From UBA5972 sp964637875 (lineage in GTDB: Bacteria; Pseudomonadota; Alphaproteobacteria; Rhodobacterales; Rhodobacteraceae), in NCBI GenBank assembly GCA_964637875.1, contig CAZWXK010000002.1, positions 41,167-105,166 on the forward strand: a stretch of 64,000 nucleotides of DNA. The letters are read 5' to 3'. Below are positions 44,054 through 52,201 of this stretch, piece by piece. The position numbers and the translations under genes are program-made. How positions within the stretch are numbered: the first letter of the stretch is position 1; each line of letters begins with the position of its first letter. Below the pieces are notes generated by a model. The model saw nothing but the letters and a program-made list of their open reading frames with translations. It was not told the DNA's origin and did not search any database.

Positions 44054-45190
44054 TCAGTCCTTTCCCAGGACCTCGTCATTATGCTCGCCCAGCCGGGGCG
44101 ATGGCCGCTCCAGGCTCAGCTCGGCATCCGAAAACAGCATGGGCGAGCGCACCGAGGGGATGCCGTCCAGATCAATCCGCAGCTTGCGCGCGATCACCTG
44201 CGGGTCGGCAAAGACCTCGGCCATGTTGTTGATGGGTCCGGCGGGCACGCCGTGATCCTCGCAGGCTGCAAGAAGGTCGGCCTTGCTGCGCTGGCGTGTT
44301 GCCCTGCTCAGCAGTTCGGCCAGTACGCGGCGGTTCCTTACCCGGTCGGCATTGCTGCGGTAATCGGGATGGTGGGCCAGCTGGTCAAGGTCGAGGATGG
44401 CGCAAAGGCGCCGATACTGGGCGTCATTGCCGGTGGCGATGATGATCCAGCCATCGGCGCAGTCGAATACCTGATAGGGCATAAGATTGGGGTGTTCGTT
44501 GCCCATCGGCACCGGTGGCTTGCCGCTGACCAGATAGTTCATCGCCTGATTGGCCATTGTCGCGGTCGCGACGTCCAGCAGCGCCATGTCGATATGCTGG
44601 CCCTTGCTGGTGCGGTTGCGTTGCAGCAGCGCGGCCTGGATCGCGATGACCGCATACAGTCCGGTCAGGATGTCGGTGACGGCAACGCCCACCTTTTGCG
44701 GCTGGCGGCCCGGTTCGCCCGTGACCGACATGATCCCGCCCATGCCCTGCATCAGGAAATCATACCCGGCGCGCGTCTTGTAGGGGCCGGTCTGGCCAAA
44801 CCCCGTGATCGAGCAATAGATCAGCCGCGGGTTCACCTTTTTCAGGCTGTTGTAATCGAGTCCGTATTTGGCCAGCCCGCCGACCTTGAAATTCTCGATC
44901 AACACATCGCTTTGTGCGACAAGGCGGCGCAGCTGATCCCGCCCCTCGGGCGTGCGGAAATCGATCGTGACCGATTTCTTGCCACGGTTGCAGGAATGGT
45001 AATAGGCGGCGGAATTGTCGCCGTCGCGCTCGACAAAGGGCGGCCCCCAGCGGCGGGTGTCATCGCCGGCGGGGCTTTCGACCTTGATGACCTCGGCCCC
45101 CAGATCGGCAAGGGTCTGGCCTGCCCAGGGGCCTGCCAGGATGCGGGCCAGTTCGAGAACCTTCAACCCTTCAAGGGGGGAATCCGCCAT
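44054..45190 (-). CDS. CaiB/BaiF family CoA-transferase
   Basis: A 378-residue class III CoA-transferase. It has the N-terminal LEGLKVLELARILAGPWAGQ, GAEVIKVESPAGDDTRRWGP, SCNRGKKSVTIDF, and the active-site aspartate region RAGYDFLMQGMGGIMSVTG. These enzymes move CoA between dicarboxylic or hydroxy acids; the acids are not identifiable. The ATG at 45190 matches the family N-terminus; the open frame upstream is part of the DsbA-like gene on the same strand. It ends ten bases from the lpxK stop. Confidence 0.92.
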   Translation of the reverse strand: MADSPLEGLKVLELARILAGPWAGQTLADLGAEVIKVESPAGDDTRRWGPPFVERDGDNSAAYYHSCNRGKKSVTIDFRTPEGRDQLRRLVAQSDVLIENFKVGGLAKYGLDYNSLKKVNPRLIYCSITGFGQTGPYKTRAGYDFLMQGMGGIMSVTGEPGRQPQKVGVAVTDILTGLYAVIAIQAALLQRNRTSKGQHIDMALLDVATATMANQAMNYLVSGKPPVPMGNEHPNLMPYQVFDCADGWIIIATGNDAQYRRLCAILDLDQLAHHPDYRSNADRVRNRRVLAELLSRATRQRSKADLLAACEDHGVPAGPINNMAEVFADPQVIARKLRIDLDGIPSVRSPMLFSDAELSLERPSPRLGEHNDEVLGKD

Positions 45191-45198
45191 GGTGCGAC

Positions 45199-45906
45199 CT
45201 ACTGTGCCAACAGACCGTCGAGCGTGGTCTGGAAATCGGCCCAGGACATGTTTGGATATTTCTTGCCGTTGATGATGAAGGTCGGGGTCGCGTCGATCTG
45301 GTCCCGCTCGGCATTCTGCTGATAGGCCTCGACCAGGGCGCGGGCCTTGCCGGCGTCTTGCAGGCAGCTGTTCATCTGATCGTCGGTCATGCCGGCCACG
45401 CGGCCCAGTTTGCGCAGGTTTTCGACAATGCCGGCCTCGCTGTCGGCGCGTGTCCATTCACGCTGTCGGGAATAGATCAGGTCGGACAGGCCAAAGAACC
45501 TCGACCCGTCTCCGCAACGCGCAAGCATCGCTGCCCACAGGCCATAGCGGTCGAAATAGACGTCACGCACGATAAAACGCAGCTTGCCGGTGTCGATGTA
45601 TCTGGCCTTGATCTTTGGAAAGACCTCCTCGTGAAAGCGGGCGCAATGCGGGCAGGTGAACGAGGCGTATTCGATCATGGTAATGGGTGCATCGGCATTG
45701 CCCATGGCCATGTCCTTGATCGTGATTTCCTTTTTGGGGGTTTTGGTCCCTGTTGCCCCCGAGGTGTCGCTTGCCTGCGCATCCTGTATGGCGGTCAGTC
45801 CCTGCAGACCCGCAATGTCCGGGGTTCTGCCCCGATCGACCCAGAGATATCCGCCCACGCCGATGATCGCGAGAAAGAAAAGGAACGAGATGAACTTGCG
45901 CACCAT
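45199..45906 (-). CDS. DsbA-family thioredoxin-like protein
   Basis: A 235-residue membrane-anchored periplasmic protein. One N-terminal hydrophobic segment (FISFLFFLAIIGVGGYLW) is followed by a linker and a DsbA fold with the active site CPHC (residues 85-88) and a cis-proline (ATPTFII). The domain includes helical insertion YSRQREWTRADSEAG, as in BdbD/DsbG-type oxidases. It probably oxidises or shuffles disulfides of exported proteins. It is eight bases before the CoA-transferase gene. Confidence 0.9.
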   Translation of the reverse strand: MVRKFISFLFFLAIIGVGGYLWVDRGRTPDIAGLQGLTAIQDAQASDTSGATGTKTPKKEITIKDMAMGNADAPITMIEYASFTCPHCARFHEEVFPKIKARYIDTGKLRFIVRDVYFDRYGLWAAMLARCGDGSRFFGLSDLIYSRQREWTRADSEAGIVENLRKLGRVAGMTDDQMNSCLQDAGKARALVEAYQQNAERDQIDATPTFIINGKKYPNMSWADFQTTLDGLLAQ

Positions 45907-45926
45907 GTGAAGGCCCTTCGCGGTTG

Positions 45927-46481
45927 TCAGTCCGGCTTCCGTGTTAGGATATTCCTCCCCAGTACGGCAAGTGCCGTCCGCAGGGATTCGTCATGAACAT
46001 CCGCGACATAATCGTCGGCACGGGCCGCGGCGCGGGGTGATTTTTGCGTGTCGGCTGCGGGCTTTGGGGGGTATGCGAACGGTGTCTGCGGTTCGGCAAA
46101 GCCGGTTTCGGCCGTCTGGGTGATGCGGATACCGGATATGGCGGCATAGCCGTAGCACGCGTTGACCTTTTCGCGGATGACCGGCAGCTGGGCCTGGATG
46201 ATGGGGGCGTTGGCGCCATTGGTCAGGATGGTCAGATTCGCGCCCAGCCCCTGCCGGCCATAACTGACCTTGACCGGACGCGAGACGCGGGCCAGCGCCT
46301 CGCCCACGATCTCGGGCCAGTGGGTCAACAGGCGGGTTTCCGCAAACCCCCTCTTTTCACCGGCGGTGCGGATGTGATTCCTGATGATGCCACCGGTCTG
46401 GACAAAGCCGCGTGCAATGCGCCGGGTGCCCGGGTCGGGCGCTCTGGACGCGGGTTTCCTGGGGGGCTTGCGCGGGGTCAT
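45927..46481 (-). CDS. DUF721 (DciA-like) protein
   Basis: A 184-residue protein with the DUF721 core (LLTHWPEIVGEALARVSRPV, then LTILTNGANAPIIQAQLPVI), a KH-like fold of DciA, the DnaB-helicase loading partner of many bacteria. A basic Pro-rich N-terminus precedes and an unstructured C-terminus follows. The ATG at 46481 avoids overlap with divergent mutY; the frame is open to 46604. No dnaC is visible, consistent with DciA use, but this is inference. Confidence 0.82.
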   Translation of the reverse strand: MTPRKPPRKPASRAPDPGTRRIARGFVQTGGIIRNHIRTAGEKRGFAETRLLTHWPEIVGEALARVSRPVKVSYGRQGLGANLTILTNGANAPIIQAQLPVIREKVNACYGYAAISGIRITQTAETGFAEPQTPFAYPPKPAADTQKSPRAAARADDYVADVHDESLRTALAVLGRNILTRKPD

Positions 46482-46554
46482 GACCGGGTCATCGCTGTCC
46501 AATTCCGTTTCACATGCTATTCTAGCGCATTGACGAAAGGTTGCCAGAGCATTG

Positions 46555-47628
46555 ATGGACACCGCGCGAAACATGCAGTCAGCCACCGCAGATATATCCG
46601 GCATGGTGCTTGAATGGTACGACCGGCATGCCCGCGACCTGCCCTGGCGGGTACCGCCCAGGCTGTCGCGACGCGGGGTGCGGCCCGATCCCTACCATGT
46701 ATGGTTGTCCGAGGTCATGCTTCAGCAGACGACCGTGGCGGTGGTCGAGCGATATTTTCGCGCCTTTGTCGCCCGATGGCCGCGTGTGAATGATCTGGCA
46801 GCAGCCGACGACAGCCAGGTGATGGCGGCATGGGCCGGGCTGGGATATTATGCGCGGGCGCGAAACCTGGTGAAATGCGCGCGTGAGGTCTTGACCCGTC
46901 ATGGCGGGGAATTCCCGGACACATATGACGGGCTGATCGCCCTGCCGGGGATCGGGCCCTATACCGGGGCGGCCGTCGCGGCCATCGCCTTTGACAGGCC
47001 CGAGGTCGTGGTGGATGGAAATGTCGAGCGTGTCGTCGCGCGGCTGTTCGCCGTCACCAGCCCGTTGCCGGGGGCCAAGCCCGTGCTGCGCATGCATGCC
47101 GGGGCGCTGACCCCGCGCCGCCGCGCCGGCGATCACGCGCAGGCAATGATGGACCTTGGGGCAACCATCTGCACGCCACGCAACCCGGCCTGTGCGCGCT
47201 GTCCCTTGCGTGATTGCTGCTCGGCTCATACTCGTGGCATCGCCGCCGATCTGCCCCGGCGCCAACCTCGCGCGGCCCGGCCCACGCGCGCGGGGACTGC
47301 CTATGTCGCGCGGCGCGCTGACGGGGCGTTGCTGCTGGAAAGGCGGCCCGCGCGGGGGTTGCTGGGGGGGATGCTGGGCTGGCCGGGCGATCCGCTGGGT
47401 GAATGCGACAGCATGCCCGCGCCACCGCTATCGGCCGCGTGGCGCCGCCTGGACGGCGAGGTGCGCCATGTCTTTACCCATTTTACGCTGAACATGACGG
47501 TATGGTTTGCCGATGTCCCGCTGGGTGCCGAGCCGGGTAACGGCCTGTTCGTGCCGGCCGAAGAATTCGACGTGGCGCATCTGCCCAGCGTGATGCGCAA
47601 GGCGCATGCGCTGGCCTTTCCTGGATAG
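46555..47628 (+). CDS. mutY: Adenine DNA glycosylase MutY
   Basis: A 357-residue glycosylase that removes adenine mispaired with 8-oxoguanine. Catalytic glutamate E53 lies in WLSEVMLQQTTV, the helix-hairpin-helix is LPGIGPYTGAAVAAIAF with VVDGNVERV providing the aspartate. Four cysteines (CTPRNPACARC and DCC) bind the 4Fe-4S cluster. The C-terminal domain (about 235-357) is NUDIX-like and recognises 8-oxoguanine. TTG at 46552 directly precedes the ATG and could be the start. Divergent from the DUF721 gene. Confidence 0.96.
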   Translation: MDTARNMQSATADISGMVLEWYDRHARDLPWRVPPRLSRRGVRPDPYHVWLSEVMLQQTTVAVVERYFRAFVARWPRVNDLAAADDSQVMAAWAGLGYYARARNLVKCAREVLTRHGGEFPDTYDGLIALPGIGPYTGAAVAAIAFDRPEVVVDGNVERVVARLFAVTSPLPGAKPVLRMHAGALTPRRRAGDHAQAMMDLGATICTPRNPACARCPLRDCCSAHTRGIAADLPRRQPRAARPTRAGTAYVARRADGALLLERRPARGLLGGMLGWPGDPLGECDSMPAPPLSAAWRRLDGEVRHVFTHFTLNMTVWFADVPLGAEPGNGLFVPAEEFDVAHLPSVMRKAHALAFPG

Positions 47629-47855
47629 GCTGGCATGGGGCGTGGACCCCGGGGTGTTCCCTCGTGCTGCCGCACGGCGACCTTGTGGTCGTCCAGCGGC
47701 GTCGGTGGAGAATATTTTACCGAAAGGTTGAATGATGCGCCGATCCCCGGATTTCGGCCAGCATCGACTTTCCCGACATTTCCCGTCGGCCTGCGAAAAT
47801 CGAAAATCGTGAAAATACAATATGATAGCACGTATCGTCGCGTGCCTATTCCCGC

Positions 47856-47884
47856 TTGACTCCGTTGCCCCCCTTTCCTAGTTT
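47856..47884 (+). promoter_or_regulatory. Promoter of the F0 ATP synthase operon
   Basis: TTGACT (47856-47861), a 17-base spacer and TAGTTT (47879-47884), 31 bases before the atpI ATG. The rest of the 287-base gap 47629-47915 shows nothing I can name. Confidence 0.6.
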
Positions 47885-47915
47885 CCGCGCGACAGTCCAG
47901 AGGGGTCTTTGTTGG

Positions 47916-48245
47916 ATGCCAGATACGCCCGATCCCAGGGAACTGGAAGAACTGGAGGCCCGGATCAAGGCCGCCAGGGCCAGAAAGGAAGGCGGCTTTC
48001 GGCATGACGGCCAGCAAACGGCGATCGGGGCCGTCTGGCAAATGGTTCTTGAGCTTGTCGTCGGCATGGCGATGGGCGCGGGCATCGGGTACGGGCTGGA
48101 CGCCCTGTTCGGGACGCTCCCGATCTTCCTGGTGCTGTTTTCGCTGCTGGGCTTTGCGGCGGGTGTGCGCACAATGATGCGCACGGCCCGCGAGGTGCAG
48201 GAGCGGGCCGAGAAATCTGCGGCCGCGGACAAGGCGAACGAGTAA
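47916..48245 (+). CDS. atpI: ATP synthase accessory protein AtpI
   Basis: A 109-residue small membrane protein thought to help assemble the c-ring. A charged N-terminal helix (PRELEELEARIKAARAR) is followed by two hydrophobic segments (GMAMGAGIGYGLDALFG and FLVLFSLLGFAAGVR). First gene of the operon, as in other alphaproteobacteria. The ATG at 47916 is chosen; upstream frame to 47856 contains the promoter. Confidence 0.88.
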   Translation: MPDTPDPRELEELEARIKAARARKEGGFRHDGQQTAIGAVWQMVLELVVGMAMGAGIGYGLDALFGTLPIFLVLFSLLGFAAGVRTMMRTAREVQERAEKSAAADKANE

Positions 48246-48280
48246 CCGGCCCGCTGGGGCCAGAAGGCGAAGGTGACGAA

Positions 48281-49036
48281 ATGGCAAGCGATGTGGCCGA
48301 GGGTGGTTTCAATATCCAGCCGATGGAGCAATTCGTGATCAAGCCGCTGTTTGGCGGGCACGAGCTGAACTGGTATACCCCCACGAACATGACCCTGTGG
48401 ATGGGGATCGCGATCCTTGCTGCCACGCTGTTGCTGATCGTCGGCACAAGGCGCCGCGCGATCGTGCCCGGTCGCACCCAGTCCGTTGCCGAGGTCTTTT
48501 ACAGTTTCGTCTACAAGATGGTCGAGGATATCAACGGCACGGCCGGGCTGAAATATTTCCCCTATATCCTGACCTTGTTCACCTTCGTTCTGGCGGCCAA
48601 CTCGCTGGGTCTCGTCCCCTATTCCTTTACCACGACCAGCCAGGCGGCGATAACCGTGACCCTGGCGCTGACGGTGTTCCTGTCGGTGACAATCATCGGG
48701 ATCATCAAGAACGGCCCCCGGTTCCTCAAGGTATTCTGGATCGACAGCGCGCCGCTGGCGTTGCGACCGATCCTGGCGGTGATCGAGATCATCTCGTATT
48801 TCGTGCGGCCTGTCAGCCACTCGATCCGACTTATGGGCAACATGATGGCCGGTCATGCGGTGATCAAGGTGTTCGCGGGCTTTGCCGGCGCGCTGGGCGT
48901 CTTTGCGGTGTTTCCGGTGCTGGCCATCATGGGCGTTCTGGCACTCGAAGTGATCGTTGCCTTCATCCAGGCATATGTCTTTGCCATTCTGACGGTGATC
49001 TACATGAACGATGCGCTGCATCCGGGTGGGCACTAG
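48281..49036 (+). CDS. atpB: ATP synthase F0 subunit a
   Basis: A 251-residue polytopic protein forming the proton half-channels. The essential arginine lies in SIRLMGNMMAGH, with ADINGTAGL-type region (VEDINGTAGLKYFPYILTLF) and C-terminal LEVIVAFIQAYVFAILTVIYMN. Five to six hydrophobic segments. Length is normal. GAAGGTGA precedes the ATG. Confidence 0.98.
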   Translation: MASDVAEGGFNIQPMEQFVIKPLFGGHELNWYTPTNMTLWMGIAILAATLLLIVGTRRRAIVPGRTQSVAEVFYSFVYKMVEDINGTAGLKYFPYILTLFTFVLAANSLGLVPYSFTTTSQAAITVTLALTVFLSVTIIGIIKNGPRFLKVFWIDSAPLALRPILAVIEIISYFVRPVSHSIRLMGNMMAGHAVIKVFAGFAGALGVFAVFPVLAIMGVLALEVIVAFIQAYVFAILTVIYMNDALHPGGH

Positions 49037-49083
49037 GTCGGAATCCGAAAAAATCCAGCCATTCTTATCAAAGGAGAAATCAA

Positions 49084-49326
49084 ATGGCAGTCACTGGTGA
49101 TCTGGTACAAATGGGCGCACTGATCGGCGCGGGTCTGGCCTGTACGGGCATGGGCGGCGCGGCCATCGGTATCGGCCATGTTGTCGGCAACTACCTGTCG
49201 GGCGCGCTGCGCAACCCGTCGGCGGCCGCAGGCCAGACGGCGACGATGTTCATCGGTATCGCATTTGCCGAGGCCATGGGGATCTTTTCGTTCCTCATTG
49301 CGCTGTTGCTGATGTACGCCCAATAA
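49084..49326 (+). CDS. atpE: ATP synthase F0 subunit c
   Basis: An 80-residue hairpin protein forming the proton-driven rotor ring. Glycine-rich first helix (GAGLACTGMGGAAIGIG), the polar loop ALRNPSAA and the second helix with the proton-binding glutamate in IGIAFAEAMGIF. Strong ribosome site AAAGGAG. The c ring needs many copies, and a hairpin follows the gene (49352-49375). Confidence 0.97.
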   Translation: MAVTGDLVQMGALIGAGLACTGMGGAAIGIGHVVGNYLSGALRNPSAAAGQTATMFIGIAFAEAMGIFSFLIALLLMYAQ

Positions 49327-49351
49327 GCAGCGGAACCCACAAGATGTTCGG

Positions 49352-49375
49352 GCGATCCCGTTCCTGCGGGGTCGC
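49352..49375 (+). terminator. Intra-operon hairpin after atpE
   Basis: GCGATCCC (49352-49359), eight-base loop, GGGGTCGC (49368-49375): eight base pairs with one G-T. No T-run. It lies between atpE and the b' gene and may attenuate or protect the mRNA so that c is made in excess. Confidence 0.4.
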
Positions 49376-49428
49376 TGGGGTTCCAGGGGCGACGGCATTG
49401 CGCCGACCCAGAGCTTATGGAGGATGCA

Positions 49429-49983
49429 ATGGCATCTGATATCGAAATGGCGAAAGAAGCCGGCCAGATGGCGAAAGAAGTCGGCGAATCCGTCGGGATG
49501 CCGCAGCTCGACTTCGGCACCTATCCGAACCAGATCTTCTGGTTGGTGGTGACGCTTGTCATCCTGTTCTTCCTGATGACGCGTATTGCCATCCCGCGGA
49601 TTGCCGCCATCCTGAGCGAACGCCAGGGCGCCATCGCAAGCGACCTGGAACAGGCCGAGGAAATGCGGCGCAAGGCGGCCGAGGCCGAACAGGCCTATAA
49701 CCAGGCACTGGCCGACGCCCGCGCCGAGGCCAACCGCATCATCGCCGAGGCCAAGGCGGAAATCCAGAAGGACGTTGATGCCGCGACCGCAAGGGCCGAG
49801 GCCGAAATCGCCGCCAAGGCTGCGGAATCGGAAAAACGCATTGCCGAAATACGGGCCGGTGCAATGGAGGCGGTCGAACAGGTTGCCCGCGATGCGGCAA
49901 TCGAGATCGTCGAGCTCATCATGCCGAGCGTTGCCGATGCCAAGGCCATAGAAAAGGCCGTTGCCGCGAGGGTGAAGGGATGA
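49429..49983 (+). CDS. atpX: ATP synthase F0 subunit b' (AtpG/AtpX)
   Basis: A 184-residue stator subunit. Short N-terminus, one membrane helix (QIFWLVVTLVILFFLMTRIA), then a long charged coiled coil (SDLEQAEEMRRKAAEAEQAY onward). Paired b' and b genes are usual in alphaproteobacteria and cyanobacteria. The ATG at 49429 has GGAGG five bases upstream, which is why it is chosen over the ATG at 49417. It overlaps the b gene by ATGA. Confidence 0.92.
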   Translation: MASDIEMAKEAGQMAKEVGESVGMPQLDFGTYPNQIFWLVVTLVILFFLMTRIAIPRIAAILSERQGAIASDLEQAEEMRRKAAEAEQAYNQALADARAEANRIIAEAKAEIQKDVDAATARAEAEIAAKAAESEKRIAEIRAGAMEAVEQVARDAAIEIVELIMPSVADAKAIEKAVAARVKG

Positions 49984-50555
49984 CTCGGATGAAGATTCTG
50001 AATTTCGGGGTCCTTTTTGCGGCCTTGGCCGCCGCGGGGCCTGCCCTGGCTGGCGAAGAACCTTTCTTCTCGCTGTACAACTCGGAATTCGTCGTGGTCA
50101 TCGCCACGGTGTTGTTCGTCGCGCTGCTGATCTATCTCAAGGTTCCGGCGATGATCAACAAGATGCTCGACGCGCGCGCCGATCGCATCCGCGAGGAACT
50201 GGACGAGGCCCGCCGTCTGCGTGAGGAAGCCCAGGGTATCCTGGCCTCGTATGAGCGCAAGCAGAAGGAGGTCAAGGAGCACGCCGAGGGTATCGTGATC
50301 CATGCCCGGCAGGAAGCCGCCGCGGCAGCGATCCGTGCCAAGGAAGACCTGAAGGAATCGATCGCGCGCCGCCTGCAGGCCGCCGAGGAACAGATCGCCT
50401 CGGCCGAGGCATCGGCGGTCAAGGAAGTGCGCGATACCGCGGTCGCAGTGGCGATCGAGGCCGCGCGTGAAGTGATTGCGAAAAAAATGACGGCCAGGGA
50501 AGGCGGCGCTCTGATCGATCAGGCTATCGACGAGGTCGGGCGCAAGCTCCACTGA
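49980..50555 (+). CDS. atpF: ATP synthase F0 subunit b
   Basis: A 191-residue stator subunit. It begins with a hydrophobic, signal-like stretch (ILNFGVLFAALAAAGPALAG), then a second membrane helix (FVVVIATVLFVALLIYLKVP), then a coiled coil (ADRIREELDEARRLREEAQG and on). The two-hydrophobic N-terminus is known for alphaproteobacterial b subunits. Last gene of the F0 operon; the F1 genes are not in the window. Confidence 0.94.
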   Translation: MTRMKILNFGVLFAALAAAGPALAGEEPFFSLYNSEFVVVIATVLFVALLIYLKVPAMINKMLDARADRIREELDEARRLREEAQGILASYERKQKEVKEHAEGIVIHARQEAAAAAIRAKEDLKESIARRLQAAEEQIASAEASAVKEVRDTAVAVAIEAAREVIAKKMTAREGGALIDQAIDEVGRKLH

Positions 50556-50604
50556 TCGAGGCGGACGAAACGCCGTTTCCTGCGTGCAGGAACAGAAAAA
50601 TCAG

Positions 50605-50636
50605 GGCCCGGCATCATCTGCCGGGCCTTGCCTTTT
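50605..50636. terminator. Bidirectional terminator after atpF
   Basis: GGCCCGGCA (50605-50613), loop TCATC, TGCCGGGCC (50619-50627), perfect nine-base stem, followed by TTGCCTTTT on the plus strand; on the minus strand a run of five T follows CTGA. It serves both the F0 operon and the convergent secreted-protein gene. Confidence 0.8.
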
Positions 50637-50646
50637 CCCGAGCGCC

Positions 50647-51147
50647 TCAGCGATAGTCGTCATCCGCAGGCAGATTGGTCACATAGCCGGAATCGGGTGC
50701 ATAATTCCCGAATTTCGCCCGCAGGCGGGATTCGTCCCCGGCAGGTATCGAGACCAGGCCACAGCCCTCGTCCAGGGCCGTCCCGTTCAGGTTGGCCACA
50801 ATACACTGCGATTCCGGCGGCCCCTGCACGACGGGAACCCTCTGGCGAAATTCATAGGTTCCCCAATACACACCCGTTACGGTACGGGTGACAAATCGTT
50901 GCGGAACTGCATATTCACCGGGGCTGACATATACCGCATAGGGTTGAACATAGATGACCCCGGTGACGGGCCGTGATGTCGCACGGATATCGGGCGCATA
51001 TTGGGGATAAGGTGCGACCTGCCCCAGCGGTGGCAGTGGTGGCCCCCCCCGCCAGTTGTCGGGATAGGCCGGTCTTCCCCATTCCTGCGCGGCGACCATT
51101 GCGGCCGATACACTCAGGATCAGTGCCGATGCGAAAAGAGTTTTCAT
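50647..51147 (-). CDS. Secreted protein of unknown function
   Basis: A 166-residue exported protein. The signal peptide (MKTLFASALILSVSAAMVAA) is clear, with cleavage near AAQ. The mature part is rich in Pro, Tyr and Val (PPLPPLGQVAPYPQYAP, VIYVQPYAVYVSPGEYAVP) and has two cysteines that could pair (QCIVAN and EGCGLV). I do not recognise a family. The ATG at 51147 follows a G-rich tract. Its promoter is likely at 51184-51213. Confidence 0.7.
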   Translation of the reverse strand: MKTLFASALILSVSAAMVAAQEWGRPAYPDNWRGGPPLPPLGQVAPYPQYAPDIRATSRPVTGVIYVQPYAVYVSPGEYAVPQRFVTRTVTGVYWGTYEFRQRVPVVQGPPESQCIVANLNGTALDEGCGLVSIPAGDESRLRAKFGNYAPDSGYVTNLPADDDYR

Positions 51148-51183
51148 TGGATCACCCCCCCAAAAAAGTAAAAACAACGATGG

Positions 51184-51213
51184 ATGGTACGAGGTATTGA
51201 AACGAGGAGTCAA
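51184..51213 (-). promoter_or_regulatory. Candidate promoter of the secreted-protein gene
   Basis: On the minus strand TTGACT (51208-51213), an 18-base spacer and TACCAT (51184-51189), 36 bases before the start at 51147. Confidence 0.4.
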
Positions 51214-51287
51214 AACAACCCGCCCGATTGTTGTCAAAATCGAAACAAAATAGGTATTTTTGCCTTTTTTGTTCGGGGTCGAGCCGA

Positions 51288-52055
51288 CTACCGCCCGGCC
51301 TCGTGTTCGATCCGCAACCGGGCGATCATCTCGTCATGCTCGATCTTTTTCTGCTTGCGCATGGCCGATTCGACGAAATCGAGATGTTCCTCGACGGCCC
51401 TGCGGGCAGCGACATGATCGCGCGCCTGGAGGGCCTCGTTGATCGCGCGGTGTTGCGCCAGCAGAGACGACCGCGTATTGCGCTGCTGAAAGATGACCCG
51501 GCGATTGTAGAACACGCCCGAGCGCAACATGTCGAACATCGACCGCATCATGTGCAGCATGATCACATTGTGCGAGGCCTCGATGATCGAAAGATGGAAC
51601 TCGGCATCCAGTCGCGCCTCGCGCTGGGGGTCTTTCCGGGCCGTGGTGGCCTCCATCTTGGCATAGATCGTGTCGATCAGTTTCAGATCGGTATCGCTGC
51701 CCAGACGTGCAGCCCGCTCGGCGGCAAGGCCTTCGAGATCGCGGCGAAAGGAGAGATAGTCGAACAGCGCCTCGTCATGGGTGGCAAACAGTTCGATCAG
51801 AGGTTTGGAGAATGCGGAACCCAGAACTTCGGCGACATATACACCGGCGCCGGGCCGGGTGACCAGCAGATCACGCTGTTCAAGTTCGGCAATGGCTTCG
51901 CGCAGCGAAGGCCGCGAGACGCCCATGCGCTCGGCCAGGTCACGCTCGGATGGCAATCGTTCACCCGGGCGCAGGATTCCCCGCAGAATGAGGCTCTCGA
52001 TCTGACGGATGATCGAGGTCGAAATTCTCTCGGTCTTGACCTTGCGAAATGGCAT
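51288..52055 (-). CDS. GntR-family regulator, FadR subfamily (FCD domain)
   Basis: A 255-residue DNA-binding regulator. The winged helix-turn-helix is at residues 5-75 (ILRPGERLPSERDLAERMGV, then SRPSLREAIAELEQRDLL). The C-terminal helical FCD domain binds a metabolite through a metal site (DAEFHLSIIEASHN, HRAINEALQARD, HLDFVESAMRK). Relatives include PdhR and LldR, which sense pyruvate or lactate; the ligand here is not known. The ATG at 52055 is chosen by family N-terminus. A palindrome 37 bases upstream is its likely operator. Confidence 0.9.
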   Translation of the reverse strand: MPFRKVKTERISTSIIRQIESLILRGILRPGERLPSERDLAERMGVSRPSLREAIAELEQRDLLVTRPGAGVYVAEVLGSAFSKPLIELFATHDEALFDYLSFRRDLEGLAAERAARLGSDTDLKLIDTIYAKMEATTARKDPQREARLDAEFHLSIIEASHNVIMLHMMRSMFDMLRSGVFYNRRVIFQQRNTRSSLLAQHRAINEALQARDHVAARRAVEEHLDFVESAMRKQKKIEHDEMIARLRIEHEAGR

Positions 52056-52091
52056 CGTGAATGAAACCCGTGATTTGGCATGATCCTGCCA

Positions 52092-52112
52092 CTGGTAATA
52101 TTTCTTTACCAG
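52092..52112. promoter_or_regulatory. Palindromic operator upstream of the FadR-type regulator
   Basis: CTGGTAA (52092-52098), seven-base spacer, TTACCAG (52106-52112), perfect inverted repeat. FadR-subfamily operators typically hold TGGT and ACCA half-sites, as seen here, though usually with a shorter spacer. Autoregulation is inferred. Confidence 0.5.
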
Positions 52113-52201
52113 CCAAAAATCCATGTCGGCGAAATTGCGCGCCCTACCCATGCGGCATGTGAATGCGAGGCCGCTCAGGTGGGGCCGGCCGGAACGGATT
52201 T

